The position numbers and the translations under genes are program-made. Shown piece after piece: positions 52,875-64,000 of a DNA stretch of 64,000 nucleotides. The notes under the pieces were generated by a model. That model worked only from the letters and a program-made list of their open reading frames with translations. It ran no database searches and was not told the DNA's origin. Origin of the DNA: Macrosoma leucophasiata (lineage: Eukaryota; Arthropoda; Insecta; Lepidoptera; Hedylidae); NCBI GenBank assembly GCA_036365455.1, contig JAWQUS010000017.1:6944001-7008000 (forward strand), given 5' to 3'. How positions within the stretch are numbered: the stretch's first letter is position 1; every line of letters starts with the position of its first letter.

Positions 52875-53158
52875 GTTTTTTTATTTAATGAAAGTAGTTA
52901 ACAAGCATGCAGTTCACATTGATGTTAAGTGATGACTGCAGCCTTTAGACACCCACACAAAGATAGGATAGGTCAAAATGCAGATGCGTTACCACTTCTG
53001 AGGCCTAAGGTATTGTGCCTCTGTGCCGAAAATTACAGGGCCGTACATTACCACCTGACCGGAACACGATAGTGCTGAACACTACCATTTAGCGGCAAGT
53101 ATGCTAGGTAATGCGGTGGTGCCTACGCCCGCGAGCACCGTCACTGGAGCTCTACCAC
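52875..53158 (-). mobile_element. SINE-B, full-length
   Basis: TTAACAAGCATGCAGTTCAC, CACCACTTCTGAGGCC-like centre, ACACGATAGTGCTGAACACT and GAGCTCTACCACC at the 5' edge. Confidence 0.85.
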
Positions 53159-53159
53159 C

Positions 53160-53980
53160 CTAATTTATGTGGATGGATGTTTAACTTTCTTATTAAATTA
53201 TCTATCAAATAGATATTCCTATCGTCCTCTCTTAAAAGGTCAATTCTTCCAAAGAGCCAGTCCTCTCATAATTATGTCTTTAATTCATTCATTTAATTGA
53301 AATAAAACTTAATTTTGTTAACAAAACTTGACGTCTATATTTCTTCAAAAGGGAAGGCTAGGGTAAATAAACACTCATGAATGCGAACAATAATGAATTC
53401 TTAGTTTTTGATGAAAGGCAGAGAAGAAAGTGCGAACAGTGCAAGAATTAAGAAGAAAGAAGGATTTTTTTTTAATATCATTGAAAAAAAAGACCAGTAT
53501 AAATAGAATGTTGTTCAACATAATTAAGGTAACCCAGCTTCAACAAAACATTCGAAGAAATCGTGTAACATATGATGACGCTAACACATTTAAATTTCAA
53601 AGGCGAACACGCTAGCTTTTCTCTACCCAGCTCTTATTTGATTCATTGTATGAAATAGTCTATTCAAATATGACCTATAAATTCTGAGCGTCATAATTTT
53701 GTGAATTCATTAAGCGATAACGCGGAGACATCGTAAATGGCTGGGAACGGTCGTTCCGTATCATTTATGGCCAACTAAGATCTTTTGTCTATAGTAGCAT
53801 CTGTAATACGAGTAGCTATGGATTTCATAGTGGTTTCTTAAACCATATCTTGCATTCTAATATTATACTTTACTGAGCAAATAGTTGCGTCTAAACATAG
53901 TTTATAATGTGGAGATAAAAGATATTGATATCATACTGCTGATATAGACAGAGCTGAAGAAGGTAAGTAAGTATTGTAAG
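53160..53980. other. Unannotated stretch
   Basis: No recognised content. Confidence 0.5.
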
Positions 53981-53984
53981 TAAG

Positions 53985-54095
53985 TATTACTCTTTATTGT
54001 ACACCAAAAGAAAAGCAGAAATAACTGACACATAAGGAAACAGTACAATTAGGCGGTCTTATTGCTTAAAGCAATTTCTTCCAGACAACCTAGCC
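53985..54095 (-). repeat. LINE 3'-end-like repeat
   Basis: The complement reads GGTTGTCTGGAAGAAATTGC, TTAAGCAATAAGACCGCC and then ACAATAAAGAGTAAT, a 3' UTR phrase I associate with an abundant lepidopteran LINE. Only the tail is present. Confidence 0.5.
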
Positions 54096-54289
54096 TTTTC
54101 AGACATAGTCGAAGAAAATAGCGTTAGGTAGGGTGTACACTTTAAAAACTAAGAACTATATAGGTAGATGTTATCGTATAATTTTGTCAGCTGCTATGTG
54201 GTAATGTTCAATATAGGGTTCTGTTTGGATGGCGATGTGTGGCTCTATTATTTCTAGTACATAAATAAAATATTTATAACAAACATATC

Positions 54290-54400
54290 AGTCTACTCGT
54301 GACCACGGCCGTTGCATTACGGCCGAAACGTCGAGTGTCGAGGTAAATACTTCGATTAAAATACCCCGTAATAAGTCCCGTTTACAATTTAAAAATATCT
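54290..54400 (+). repeat. Penelope-terminus-like repeat with strong stem-loop
   Basis: GTGACCAC is followed by GGCCGT-TGCATT-ACGGCC and GAAACGTCG. The 6-bp stem next to GAAAC is reminiscent of a hammerhead core, but the CUGANGA box is missing. Confidence 0.5.
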
Positions 54401-57169
54401 ATATAAAAATTAAATTTTTCATTGCAGTTGCTCCGCCACTCTTGTGGCATCAGATATTTAGATGACATCATAAAATTACGACATTGCACATCTAACTGGA
54501 AAAAAGTTTCAATAAAAACTACCAAAGAGCATTATGCAATATGCCACTTGAGCTGTCATCAATAATGCATTGAGGCCCATAACAGTAACAACAGTGTCTC
54601 AAATATATCGCTATGAGGCACCTAATAACCTTCCACAAGCAATACGGCTCTGTGACAGATGCCGGCGTCTAGTGCTGAGTAAATGACTTATAAATGCTGC
54701 TACTGCTATTTATCCTCGAATACATGGGATTTGTAGCTGTTTATACGTGTATTTTCAATGAAAGTAACACGGAATCTACGTGTAACAGTCTAATCTACGT
54801 CAAACTAAATCTACAATAACAGTGACGTGTATATATAGATATACATGGTGTAATTATAACTTTTAATTATAAACCTCTCCATATCATGGCTGTACAAAGA
54901 ATACATCTTATCCTAGCAAAATTGCCTGCAAGCGAACTCGAGAGAAGAAACTAGTTCTTAATAAACCCTTAAAATAGTGCCCACTAAATTAATACCGCTC
55001 GTTTGAGAGAAAAGTGGTAGCAATAAAACCGTACAAGAGTATAACTTAACATAAAATTCACTGAGGCCACAGTTCAGACTAGCTGAAGTCAAAGGCGCTC
55101 GAATGAAATCGAAAACTTGATTGCGGCTAGAATTTATCGTATTCGCCAAATGTACTGCTTCTACTTTGTAGAAATCTGTATCGGGCGAAGAAACCGAACT
55201 GCAATTTGCTTCTGCTTTCCTTTAGTTTGTAAAACCAGCTATCTAATGGTGGGTTATAAAATGCGGGAAGGTTTTCAGTTTTCGTTTTTGATTTTGGTGT
55301 AACGTTACTTCGTTTCTATGATAAGTAAATATGTAAGAAATTGTCTGAAGCATCGTCATAATAATACAATATATGTTTATTTTTATTATGGATTTTAGTA
55401 AAAGATTGTCTTGTGTACCAATAGCACCATTTTATCTCGATTTATTTATTAAATATGAACTGTGTAAATAAAAGATTGAGAATCTTAAAAGGATATGACA
55501 TCGCACTAAAATTCAACACGGACGCGAATAATACAATAACAAATAAAAAAAAAATTACAAGTAGAGCTTAAATATACAGAAACATATAGATTGAAAGATC
55601 AAATATCTGCAGAAATATTTGCTGATGCGGGGAAGAAATTCATGGTCTCTGCTAACAAGCGTTTTCCATTGCACTAAGTAGTAAATATAAGTTGAATCGC
55701 CTTCCTATATCTATTTAATTTACTCTTTAATCCCAGCCAAACAACAAATAGCTATTATTCAAACATGGAACTCATAGTCAGCAATACCTTTATCTGAAAA
55801 AAGAAACTTGTAATAACTCATGTTGCCAGTTAGAAGTTCAAACCGCTGATGCTAGTCAAAAGGCGAAAGTGCCTGGTCGGCATCGTCTTGATTTATCGGC
55901 GCCCCGCGAAACCGCCGACGGTATCTTTTGGGAGACTGGTCTTGAAAATTTGGTCTTAAATTAAACTAAAATGCAAAATGTTTTTTTTTTGTATTCAATG
56001 TTGCGACGCGACGGTTTACTTATAATTGATTTCTAAGAAAACCATACAAATTATGAACGAGGGTTTTCACTTAGTGTAATTATGGGAGACGATTTTGTTA
56101 CTTTTTTATAGGTTCCTATGTTTATAGATTTCACAGTGGGGTCACAGATAGTAGGGTGGTGCCCAGGTTTACCATTAAATATTAATTATTACCGCGCTTA
56201 TTCTACATACTACTAGTTAGTGGAAGTTGTGAAGTGAGAGATCTCCATACCACTCTAAGGCATGTTTAATAATGACTGTGATTAAGACACAACTACTCAT
56301 AGCTCACAGCATAGCGTGCCTCTTTTAATATGGAAACCTCCGAGAAAAACGCAACTAAATAATTTCACCAGAATGCAGACTCTGTCTGGTTGTATTTAAC
56401 TTTAATGATCTAATAGAGCGCTGGTAAATTATTATCTCCATTAAACTTATCTCCAAAGTTGTTATTGCAATCTGAAATATCGGTCACTGATAATAAAACA
56501 AAACACGGTAATTTGCCCGCTTTCCTATGTTTTCGTACCGAAAATTTGTTCATTCACTTTTATTCCGGTATGGAGCACACAAAGCCGTTACCCCTCATCA
56601 CGAGGGGATGCCGTATGTAGGCACTCCACTATAATTGTACAGCAAATGAAAATTTTCCACTCCTTGTTCTGTTTCATTTTAAAAATTGCAGCGTCCCGGC
56701 ACGTGCAATTCATACTGACCTAAATATTACAAGCGCGAAAATAGGATGTTATTTGATTACGTATTGATTTTGTATGAGATATAGTCATGAGAGATTCGAG
56801 TCAGGAGTTAAATTTTAATCTAGATAAGTGTTTGGCTTTTATTTAATTCTACCGCGACACTAGGGACTTGGAATATTAAAAAGAAGCTGAATTCGGGCAC
56901 TTATTGGAAATAAACATAAAGGTGAAAAGTAAACTATATACTCGTATGTATACTGCTGTCTTTGGTGTTCGACATAAATTAGTAAGTCATATTAAAGGGA
57001 TAATACCTGTGTGTGATTTGTAATTAATTATTTTAAAATGATATTGTAACCATATATTGTTTAAATTGAATATACCCCCGCGACCAGCATATATTTTACT
57101 ATCTAGTTCCATATATATTAATGCGTACTTAATAATGCATTTTAATATAGGTGTTATATGTTATATATA
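54401..57169. other. Mostly unannotated AT-rich DNA
   Basis: Nothing recognised beyond short open frames without motifs. Confidence 0.5.
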
Positions 57170-57853
57170 TCTTAATATATATAAATCTCGTGTCACAATG
57201 TTTGTCCTCAATGGACTCCTAAACCACTTAACCGATTATAATAAAATTCGCACACCATGTGCAGTTCGTTCCAACTTGAGAGATAGGATAGTTTAAATCT
57301 CAAATTATAGTCGCAATTTTAATTTATTGCTAATTATTTGTCTGTTATTATTTGACAGTCACAATTATCTGTTAACTCCAAATGATTCTAACAGATGTCG
57401 ATACCTTTCGACTGGGTTGAGTAAGTAATCAATAGATGGCGCTGCTATGGTAAATCTACAAACATGTCATTTATGATACATTTAAACAGCTTAATTACCA
57501 CGTGTTGTTGACGCTATAAATTTTTATTTTGTACCTATTGATTTCTGCTTAATATCAAGTTTAAGAACATTTTAATTAATTGTGTTCAACGTACTTCCCC
57601 TTCAAATCTCAATCCAGTGAATTTGTATACCAACATTTTCGTCTATGTTCGTAAATAATTTCATTGTACTAAAGGGTTATAGTAGTAGAAAGTCAAATAA
57701 GGAGATCACCAAATTTTTTTACAAATACCATCTGTGTGAAAAAGCATAGTGGACTCCGTGACTGATGTTCTCTTATTGTTCCTCTTAGATTGTTTACTAT
57801 AATGTAATATAACAAAAACTTTAGCCACAGCAACGCGTGGCCGGGTCAGCTAG
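57170..57853 (+). mobile_element. 684-bp non-autonomous Helitron
   Basis: 5' TCTTAATATATATAAATCTC after A; 3' GCCACAGCAACGCGTGGC (stem GCCAC/GTGGC) then CGGGTCAGCTAG before T. The hairpin 12 nt before CTAG is the textbook Helitron end. No coding sequence. Confidence 0.85.
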
Positions 57854-57865
57854 TATATATATATA

Positions 57866-58831
57866 TTAGGTTGGGGAAAAAGTTTCTTCGCATTTTTTAA
57901 GATAATTCAAAACATTTTTTAATATAGTTTATTTAAATTTAACTAAAGTATGTATGTACCATTTTGTTCGATAACCTTTTGCCATCTTGTAGGTAGGGAC
58001 ATGATCCCATTGCTATAAAAATTTTGGGACTTCTCATCAAAATACCGCGACAAGTGGATTTAGCAGTCCTCTCGTGGTGTTAACCTAACATTGCATAAAG
58101 AATTCTGAAGAGACCAAAACAAGTGGAAATCTGAAGGTGCAAGGTCAGGACTATACGGCGGATACATTAACACCTCCCAGCCAAACTCTTAATTTTTGCT
58201 GAGTGGCTATAGATGTGCGAGGTCTAGCGTTATCATGATGAAACACCACACCCCTTCTGTTGATCAATTCCGGCCGCTTTCTCTCAACTTCTTGCTTTAA
58301 TCTCATCAGTTGTTCGCAGTAGAGTTCAGAATCGATAGTCCTGCCTGGTGGTAATAGCTCATAATGAATAATGCCCTTCCAATCCCACCACACACACAAC
58401 ATCACCTTATTGTGAGTTAACCCAGGTTTCGCCACAGTTTGTGAAGCCTGACCGGCCTTTGACCACGACCTTTGTCGCACGTTCTTGTCGTACGTGATCC
58501 ACTTATCATCACCAGTTATCAGCTTCTTCAAAAATGATTCGGTTTCATTACGTCGTAATAAAGAATCACAAAGGAGTACACGGTTCATTAGGTTTCTTTC
58601 AGTGAGCTCGTGAGGTACCCAAATATCGAGCTTTTTTTTGTACCCAGCTTTTTTCAAATGCGCCAAAACTGTTTTGTGATCAATTCTCAGTTCTTCAGCT
58701 ACGTCGTAACTACTGATACGTCGATTTTGCTCCACTTTTTCAAAAATGGCATCCATTTTATCCGTAGCCAAAGAGGTTTTATTACAAGTTCATACATACT
58801 ATAATGCGAAAAGACTTTTTCCCCAACCTAT
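57866..58831 (-). mobile_element. 966-bp mariner element with internal deletion
   Basis: Inverted termini TTAGGTTGGGGAAAAAGTTT (left) and GACTTTTTCCCCAACCTAT (right) within TA (57864-57865 and 58832-58833). The intact family length is about 1.3 kb, so ~350 bp of the transposase N-terminus is missing. It landed in the TA run beside the Helitron 3' end. Confidence 0.9.
57950..58771 (-). pseudogene. Mariner transposase, N-terminally deleted and frameshifted
   Basis: The open frame from 58771 to 58151 (206 residues) begins in the second helix-turn-helix (SYDVAEELRIDHKTVLAHLK). It continues with WVPHELTERNLMNRV, LITGDDKWITYD (first catalytic Asp) and VVFHHDNARPRTS (second Asp). A 2-nt loss near 58185 shifts the frame. 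In the shifted frame YSPDLAPSDFHLF supplies the third Asp, spaced as expected for D34D, so all three catalytic residues survive. Further on a stop interrupts PREDC*IHLSRYF, before RWQKVIEQNGTYI. The first DNA-binding domain is absent. Dead as a transposase; its termini could still be moved by a related enzyme. Confidence 0.88.
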
Positions 58832-58833
58832 TA

Positions 58834-59825
58834 TATATATGTAGGTGCTATGTACCTATTTAGGCACACTGAGACCACTATTTCACCCTAACTACTAACT
58901 CTCAAAGGAGCATCAATATTTACCTACCACTAATAGAAACTGCATGCTTGTTGGCTTCTTCCTTGTCCTTTTGGAAAGTATTTATTACTACTACTATTGA
59001 TCTTGTACTACTATTACTACGAGTACTATTGATCATCAGATTTATTCCTTATCTTGGTTTTCGTTTGTATATAATTACGAATCCATTTATTTGAATGTTT
59101 AATATTCATCCTCCTTTGTATTTGCATCCATATTCTGTGGCTTTTGCGGACAAAAAACTTTTATCTGTAAGATAATCGTTTATGTTCAGTATGACAAAGT
59201 CTAATTCCAAAATAATCAGAAACCATACCGTAAACAAGCTATATATAATTTTCGCGATTCAATCCAGCTCAGCTTATTCAAATGCCATACCGTCGGTGTT
59301 CATGGATCGCATTATGTAAATAAAGACAATGAAGGAGTAATCTATCAAGATGCGAAACGGGACGTTTTTCTTTCGCCTCGCTTCTCTCATTAACTTCTCG
59401 CTGGCTTTCGCTACGGAGCGGGAACCATTTTGTAATAAGCGCGCACTATGTAACGTATGGTCTTGGATATTAGATTTTCAAGACGCCAAGTTTAATGAAA
59501 CAAAAATGTGATTCTTTTTGGTGATGGTTGTTTCATTAAATTATACACTATATACGTTGGGTGATCGTAAAACATAATATAAACATAATCCCGATTCTTC
59601 AAAAGGCCTACTTTTTGACAGGTTGTGTGCGATCACGGTAGAAAAATTTCATAGGTTATTCGCATCACTTTTTTTTGGCAGTAATTTGTTCTTTCGTGCG
59701 TACAATATAATTAGTAAAGTGATATAGAAATAAAAATAACATGAAGAGAAAAACACTAAAACAGTACATAATACAATCGCAGCGAATCTCTGTTCTTAGA
59801 ACTCAGTAAACTTATTTGGTGTAAT
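58834..59825. other. Mostly unannotated; tiny SINE-B trace at 58936-58966
   Basis: AACTGCATGCTTGTTGGCTTC may be a SINE-B remnant. No other recognised content. Confidence 0.4.
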
Positions 59826-60620
59826 TGATATTAAGCTCCAAGCTCCGTGTACCACCCGTCCATCACAGAGGCCGCGTGAAACCACCTACAGTAGAACGAC
59901 AACCAGCTATACTACCTTACGTTAAGGGTGTCACAGATAAAATCAGCAAGATTAAAAAAAAAATCCATTAAAACAGTTTTCAAACCATATAAAAAGATTC
60001 ATCAGTATTTAAGACCCATTAAAAGTAATATTCCATTACAAAATTCTGGCATTTATAAATTAGATTGTGATTGTGGACTCTCATATATTGGTCAAACGAA
60101 GAGAGCTCTTTAACCCGCGTTAAAGAGCACATTGCTGATGTCAAAAACCGAAGAACAGGCAGGTCTGCAGTCTGTGAACACATAGCGGATAAGCCGAACC
60201 ATTACATCCGGTTTGATAAAATTCAAATACTCGCTACAGAACAAAAACCCATTCCACGAATGTGTCGCGAGGCTATTGAAATTAAAAAACACCCAAATTT
60301 AAATAGAGAAGATTGATGGCGATTATCAACATCATGGGATCCCATACTTAGCAAGATTAAAGCCCAGCCGCAGCAGTCTGCAAGACCTCAAGATACCGTA
60401 AGTCATTATTGTGTTAATCCTGAACGCTACGCAAGGCGTTTACGAAATCGATGGAGGTAGCTACATATATTTTTTTTCAAACTTCTGTCAGACAAATGTC
60501 ACCTCAGTCTACCCGGGACCACGGAAGCTGAAAAGCGACCGAAACGTCGGGTTGATTTTAAAAATCATTTTAGTTTAATATACGCGAGATAAATCCGTAA
60601 AAATAGTTTTATTTCAATTG
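59826..60620 (+). pseudogene. Penelope-like element GIY-YIG endonuclease remnant
   Basis: Frames broken by small indels read: LPYVKGVTDKIS (linker), SIKTVFKPYKKIHQYL, then GIYKLDCDCGLSYIGQTKRA. The last is the GIY-YIG core with a CDC pair typical of Penelope-like endonucleases. After a 1-nt shift near 60113 come TRVKEHIADVKN, SAVCEHIADKPNHYIRF and REAIEIKKHPNLNRED, with the conserved Arg, His and Glu region. A stop follows, then short downstream homology. The RT domain is absent (5' truncation). 60511-60600 holds the ACCACGGAAGCTG / CGACCGAAACGTCGGG / TATACGCGAGATAAATCCG block also found at 13774, 48190 and 54298, which I take as the element's terminal repeat. Confidence 0.8.
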
Positions 60621-61639
60621 ATATTATAACAATTAAGACACCGCAGTAAGAAAGAAAGCAATTAAGGCCAATGGCTAAGTGTTTAAATTTAAAATTAATA
60701 TCTTCATGTGAAAATTGGACGTCATATAGATCATAAGGTCTGTTGCTTTTATATCTTGGTCACCAAGGTCATTACCGCCGCCGTAAAATTTTTCCTTCGT
60801 AGCTTTGATCCATATTCTGTAAACATTAACAATATCCGTACCATATACTTTTTACTTTTTTATTGTTTTTCCAAAAGACTTCACGAATGCTTAATATAAG
60901 TATAGTTAAAATACTACTGCTACTACTGCTTCATAGTATTGTTATGTTTTTGTGCAACATTGGAAATATTCGTTCATTGGCAGAAGCGAACCTTAGGAAA
61001 TCAGATCTGTTCTAAGCTTTCGATATTTTAGCATATCATTAAAGTATCAAACCCTACCTACACGCGCCTCAAAACCACCAGTGAACATGCGCAACGCAAA
61101 CATCTCAATAAAAAACAATCAATTCTAAAGTTTTATTTCTATAGTCGCTTAATATCACGGATATGGAATCGATGCTAATAATCGATGAACTAATAACACA
61201 TTACCCGACAGAAGACTCAACAAAAAGCCTCTTCGATGAATCACACGGAAGCACCGTAATGAGCCAGTCGTGACTTACATCGAAGGCATGAGGTAATATC
61301 TGTATAAACTGTTAAGGTTGCTGCTGGCGGGCTTTCGAATTTGAATCTTGTTTATTTGTATCTATTAATGCATTTGGAACGTGCATGAGAATCACGGTCC
61401 CTGTAATCACGAGTCGAATACGCTCACCTACAATTGAATTTATTTTTTTAGCTTACTATTTACTATACTAGTTGCGCTTTGAAAGACAATATTTTTGGAA
61501 ATACTGAAACGGATTATGCAGAGATCAGCAAAGACCTAGGTATAAGGCGCAACGAACGAACGCTCTCGGAAATTACCCCGTTCTGACCAATAAACACAAT
61601 AATAATATGTACTACGTAACGTAACGTCTGTTCCTAATC
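60621..61639. other. Unannotated stretch
   Basis: No genes or recognised repeats. Confidence 0.5.
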
Positions 61640-61860
61640 CACGAAAGGTTAGCCATGCTTGTATCCAAGCATACATGCAAACACCTTTGATTTGCTGGTT
61701 ACGTTTTGGCCCATGTGACAGGTAGCAAGCATATTAATATCTCCGAGCAGTTATCCAAACTCCGAGGTAGGTACTAGGAAATTTTTTCGACCCGGGAATT
61801 GGACCCGGAACTCCAGCGTAGTAGTAGTGGCTTGCTACCATGAGACTAAAGGGGAGAGCA
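61640..61860 (-). mobile_element. tRNA-like SINE, second family
   Basis: On the minus strand TAGTCTCATGGTAGCAAGCC (box A-like) and GGGTCCAATTCCCGGGTCG (box B-like) head a body shared with 18765-18890 (CCTGTCACATGGGCCAAAAC). Assignment as tRNA-derived is by these boxes only. Confidence 0.5.
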
Positions 61861-62029
61861 TAATATTATTTTACTTAGTTTAAATTATGTTTTTGTTAAA
61901 TAAATAATCGTTTGATGAAACATATTTTTATAAGAAAATTATATTTTTGGTGGTTTGGTGTTAACTAATTAGTTGAAATAACAGATTCACAAATAAAAAA
62001 TTGCCTAAAATCAAGCACAAAAACCAGCA

Positions 62030-63520
62030 AAGACTTCGGACCCAATCGCAAAGTTGACATTGTGCGAAAACAAAACAAAACACGCAAAACCTTCAACTTA
62101 AACTAATACTTCTCGTAGTAAAACGTAAAAAACCATCCAGATGGAAACTTTTAATCACAATCGGTAGCATTAAAACGGGAGCAGATGTGGCGAACTTGGC
62201 AAACCCGTTCGCAGATTTTAATTGATCGTCAGTTATTGAATAGTTCGGGGCAAGTTTGGCACGAGACGTAGTCACAAAAACGTTAAAAGAACGAGATTCA
62301 CTTCAATCGGATTTTACTGTGAGCTTTTCAGTGTTGTTTATGTCGCTTGGTTGGGTTTGAGTGTAAGTAGGTAATATAATATAAACCAAGTTTTTAATTT
62401 ATCTTCTGAAATTATAGTTTCCCTTGAAAGGTAAGCATAATAGGTTAATCAAGGTCTACCATTTGTTATTTAATGTGTGTTGTGTGTTTTAACCTAATAT
62501 AGGTTAAAACACAATTAATTAGCGGTATAAGAATTCAAGACATGAAAGAACATCAAAACAAGGAGAAAAATTATAGACAAGCACAAATTTTGATTGCTTT
62601 AAAAACACAAATTATGTTTTTTCTTAGATTAACTATAATACTTATTAGATTTAGAGAATATGAAAAACATTGCGAATCGAAACAAAGATCATCAGCAACT
62701 GTCAACTTCAATTCTAATCGAAAATCTGAAGTTAAAAAAGACTACGTCAACGCTGCAAATTACTTTATCGAATACTGACGCGAGAAAACATTTAAAAAAT
62801 CCAAGTTGTATGCAGAAGCAAACTTTTTAGTGACAAACGCCAGTATTAAAACGGAAGCAGATGCGGCAAACTTGGTAAATCCGTTTGCAGTTTTTAATTG
62901 ATCGTCAGTTATTGAATAGCTCAGGGCACGTTTGGCGCGAGAGTCACAAGAACGTTACAAGGACGAGATTCATTTCAATTGGATTGAACTGTAAGCTTTT
63001 CAGGTTTGCTGTTGTCTCTTGGTTTAGTTTTAGTGTACTATTTATATGAAGATTTTTAGTTATCTTTTGCACTTAATATAGTTTTCTTGTGATGTAAGTT
63101 TTTTTTTAGATAAGCAATAATAAATAGGTAGATGTAGAGAGCACAATTATCACAGGCCAAAACAAAGATTAACGACAGCTATCGAATTAAATTCCAATCG
63201 AAATTTCGACGTTCCTTAAAGAAAAGACAGAAAATGTTAACGCTACAAACTACTTAACTGAATACTCTCGCGAAAAAAGCCACAAAAAACCATCCAAGTT
63301 GGATACAAGGCAAACTTTTTAATCACAAACGCCAGTATTAAAACGGGAGCAGATGTGGTGAACTTGGCAAATCCGCTCGCAGTTTTTAATTGATCTTCAT
63401 TTATAATAGTTTGTTTGGCGCGACACGTAGTCACAAATACTTTAAAAGGTCGAGTTACTTTTTGGTCCTATTTAACTGCAAGCTTTTTAGTTTTGTATCT
63501 GCCGCTGGGTTCGTTTTTTA
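62030..63520 (-). repeat. Three degenerate tandem repeats, ~490-680 bp units
   Basis: The anchor ATTAAAACGGRAGCAGATG occurs at 62169, 62845 and 63337. Each is followed by CGCAGWTTTTAATTGATC, a GGCACGAGAC/GGCGCGA motif and a GTAAGCTTTTCAG-like end. On the minus strand each unit has an open frame of ~60 codons containing DDQLKSANGFAKF or close variants. Differences between units 1 and 2 are about 12 non-synonymous to 6 synonymous, close to neutral, so coding is not supported. Confidence 0.7.
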
Positions 63521-64000
63521 TAGTACCTATCTTTTTATAGTACCCTGAATGAAATTATACAATTTCATCCATGATAGTACCTAAAACCTAAACACTGAGA
63601 TAGTTAATAAAGTAAACAATGTTTCCTTCTGTGTTATTCATATGAATTTCTATGCAAATGCAAACCAAAACTTGCAAAATTTTGATTCTAATTAAAATAG
63701 CTGCCATGTTTTGTAGAAATAATATAAGAACTCAGTGTTAAAGTCTGTGTTTTTAATCGTAAAACTTTAGTCCCATCTCATTCAATTATACCACTTAACG
63801 TACATAGTTCACCGCAAATTTAGGGGCAACTGTAGCCTAGCGTTTTATGAGGTAACAGCCCTCGTGGTGCTAAAGCCTCTCCCCTTTCAACCTAACATGC
63901 TCTTTAGTGCACATCAATTAAAAGTTTCCGTTTTCACACGAATAACTTCAATTTATCTTCTGCGGTACACTCGCCTTTGGTTTTTGAAGCGAAATGCGTT
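63521..64000. other. AT-rich unannotated end of window
   Basis: No recognised gene. 63826-63890 (GCCCTCGTGGTGCTAAAGCC, TCTCCCC) is GC-richer and might be a SINE fragment related to 61820-61860. Confidence 0.35.

Noticed and set aside
48190..60600. Active hammerhead ribozymes
   Set aside because: No copy has the CUGANGA box together with GAAA and three helices; kept only as a low-interest family-level question.
62093..63434. Tandem family of small genes on the minus strand
   Set aside because: Replacement changes outnumber silent ones about 2:1 between units, near neutral expectation, and no promoter or splice signal is visible.

Overview
The window looks like intergenic or intronic DNA from a lepidopteran (moth or butterfly) genome. 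It is AT-rich, with no confidently recognisable host gene. Nearly everything I can name is a transposable element, and the set fits Lepidoptera: Helitrons with 5' TC and 3' CTAG ends, RTE-, CR1-, Jockey- and R4/Dong-like non-LTR retrotransposons, a Penelope-like GIY-YIG element, mariner, and several SINE and MITE families. Family names rest on protein and terminus motifs I recognise; no database was searched.

Layout. 0-3 kb: GTCT-type repeat and Helitron-like ends, a 5S-rRNA-derived SINE, and a 5'-truncated R4/Dong-like LINE lodged in that SINE's TTA tail. 3-12 kb: two more 5S-SINEs, small MITEs, a tRNA-derived SINE, and several copies of an abundant ~290 bp poly-A retroposon called here SINE-B. 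12-17.3 kb: RTE pseudogene, SINE-B hit by a short Penelope-terminus insertion, a fourth 5S-SINE, and a CR1-like LINE 3' end whose tail resembles the SINE-B tail. 17.4-30 kb: more SINE-B, Helitron ends, MITEs, a perfect 22-bp hairpin, a duplicated 165-bp unit, and a tentative host first exon near 26 kb. 30.9-34.3 kb: a palindromic element split at its centre by a 2.8-kb Helitron carrying a broken helicase, with a third element at the Helitron's left junction. 35.6-42.3 kb: SINE-B within SINE-B, then a full-length Jockey-clade LINE (36177-42333) with a perfect 10-bp target duplication and two long open frames. 42.3-57 kb: mostly unannotated AT-rich DNA with scattered SINE-B copies, one tRNA-SINE and a small Helitron. 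57.2-60.6 kb: a Helitron, an internally deleted mariner beside it, and a Penelope GIY-YIG remnant. 62.0-63.5 kb: three degenerate tandem repeats.

How the parts work together. The LINEs are the likely source of the retroposition machinery, and the SINEs depend on it; the CR1-like LINE and SINE-B share a 3' tail, the expected mark of a LINE-SINE partnership. Target-site duplications and nesting order several insertions in time. I found no convincing new multi-gene system. The most informative signals are the 5S-derived SINE family, the nested three-element locus at 31-34 kb, and the Jockey element, whose ORF2 lacks an AUG and whose endonuclease has a changed SDH motif.
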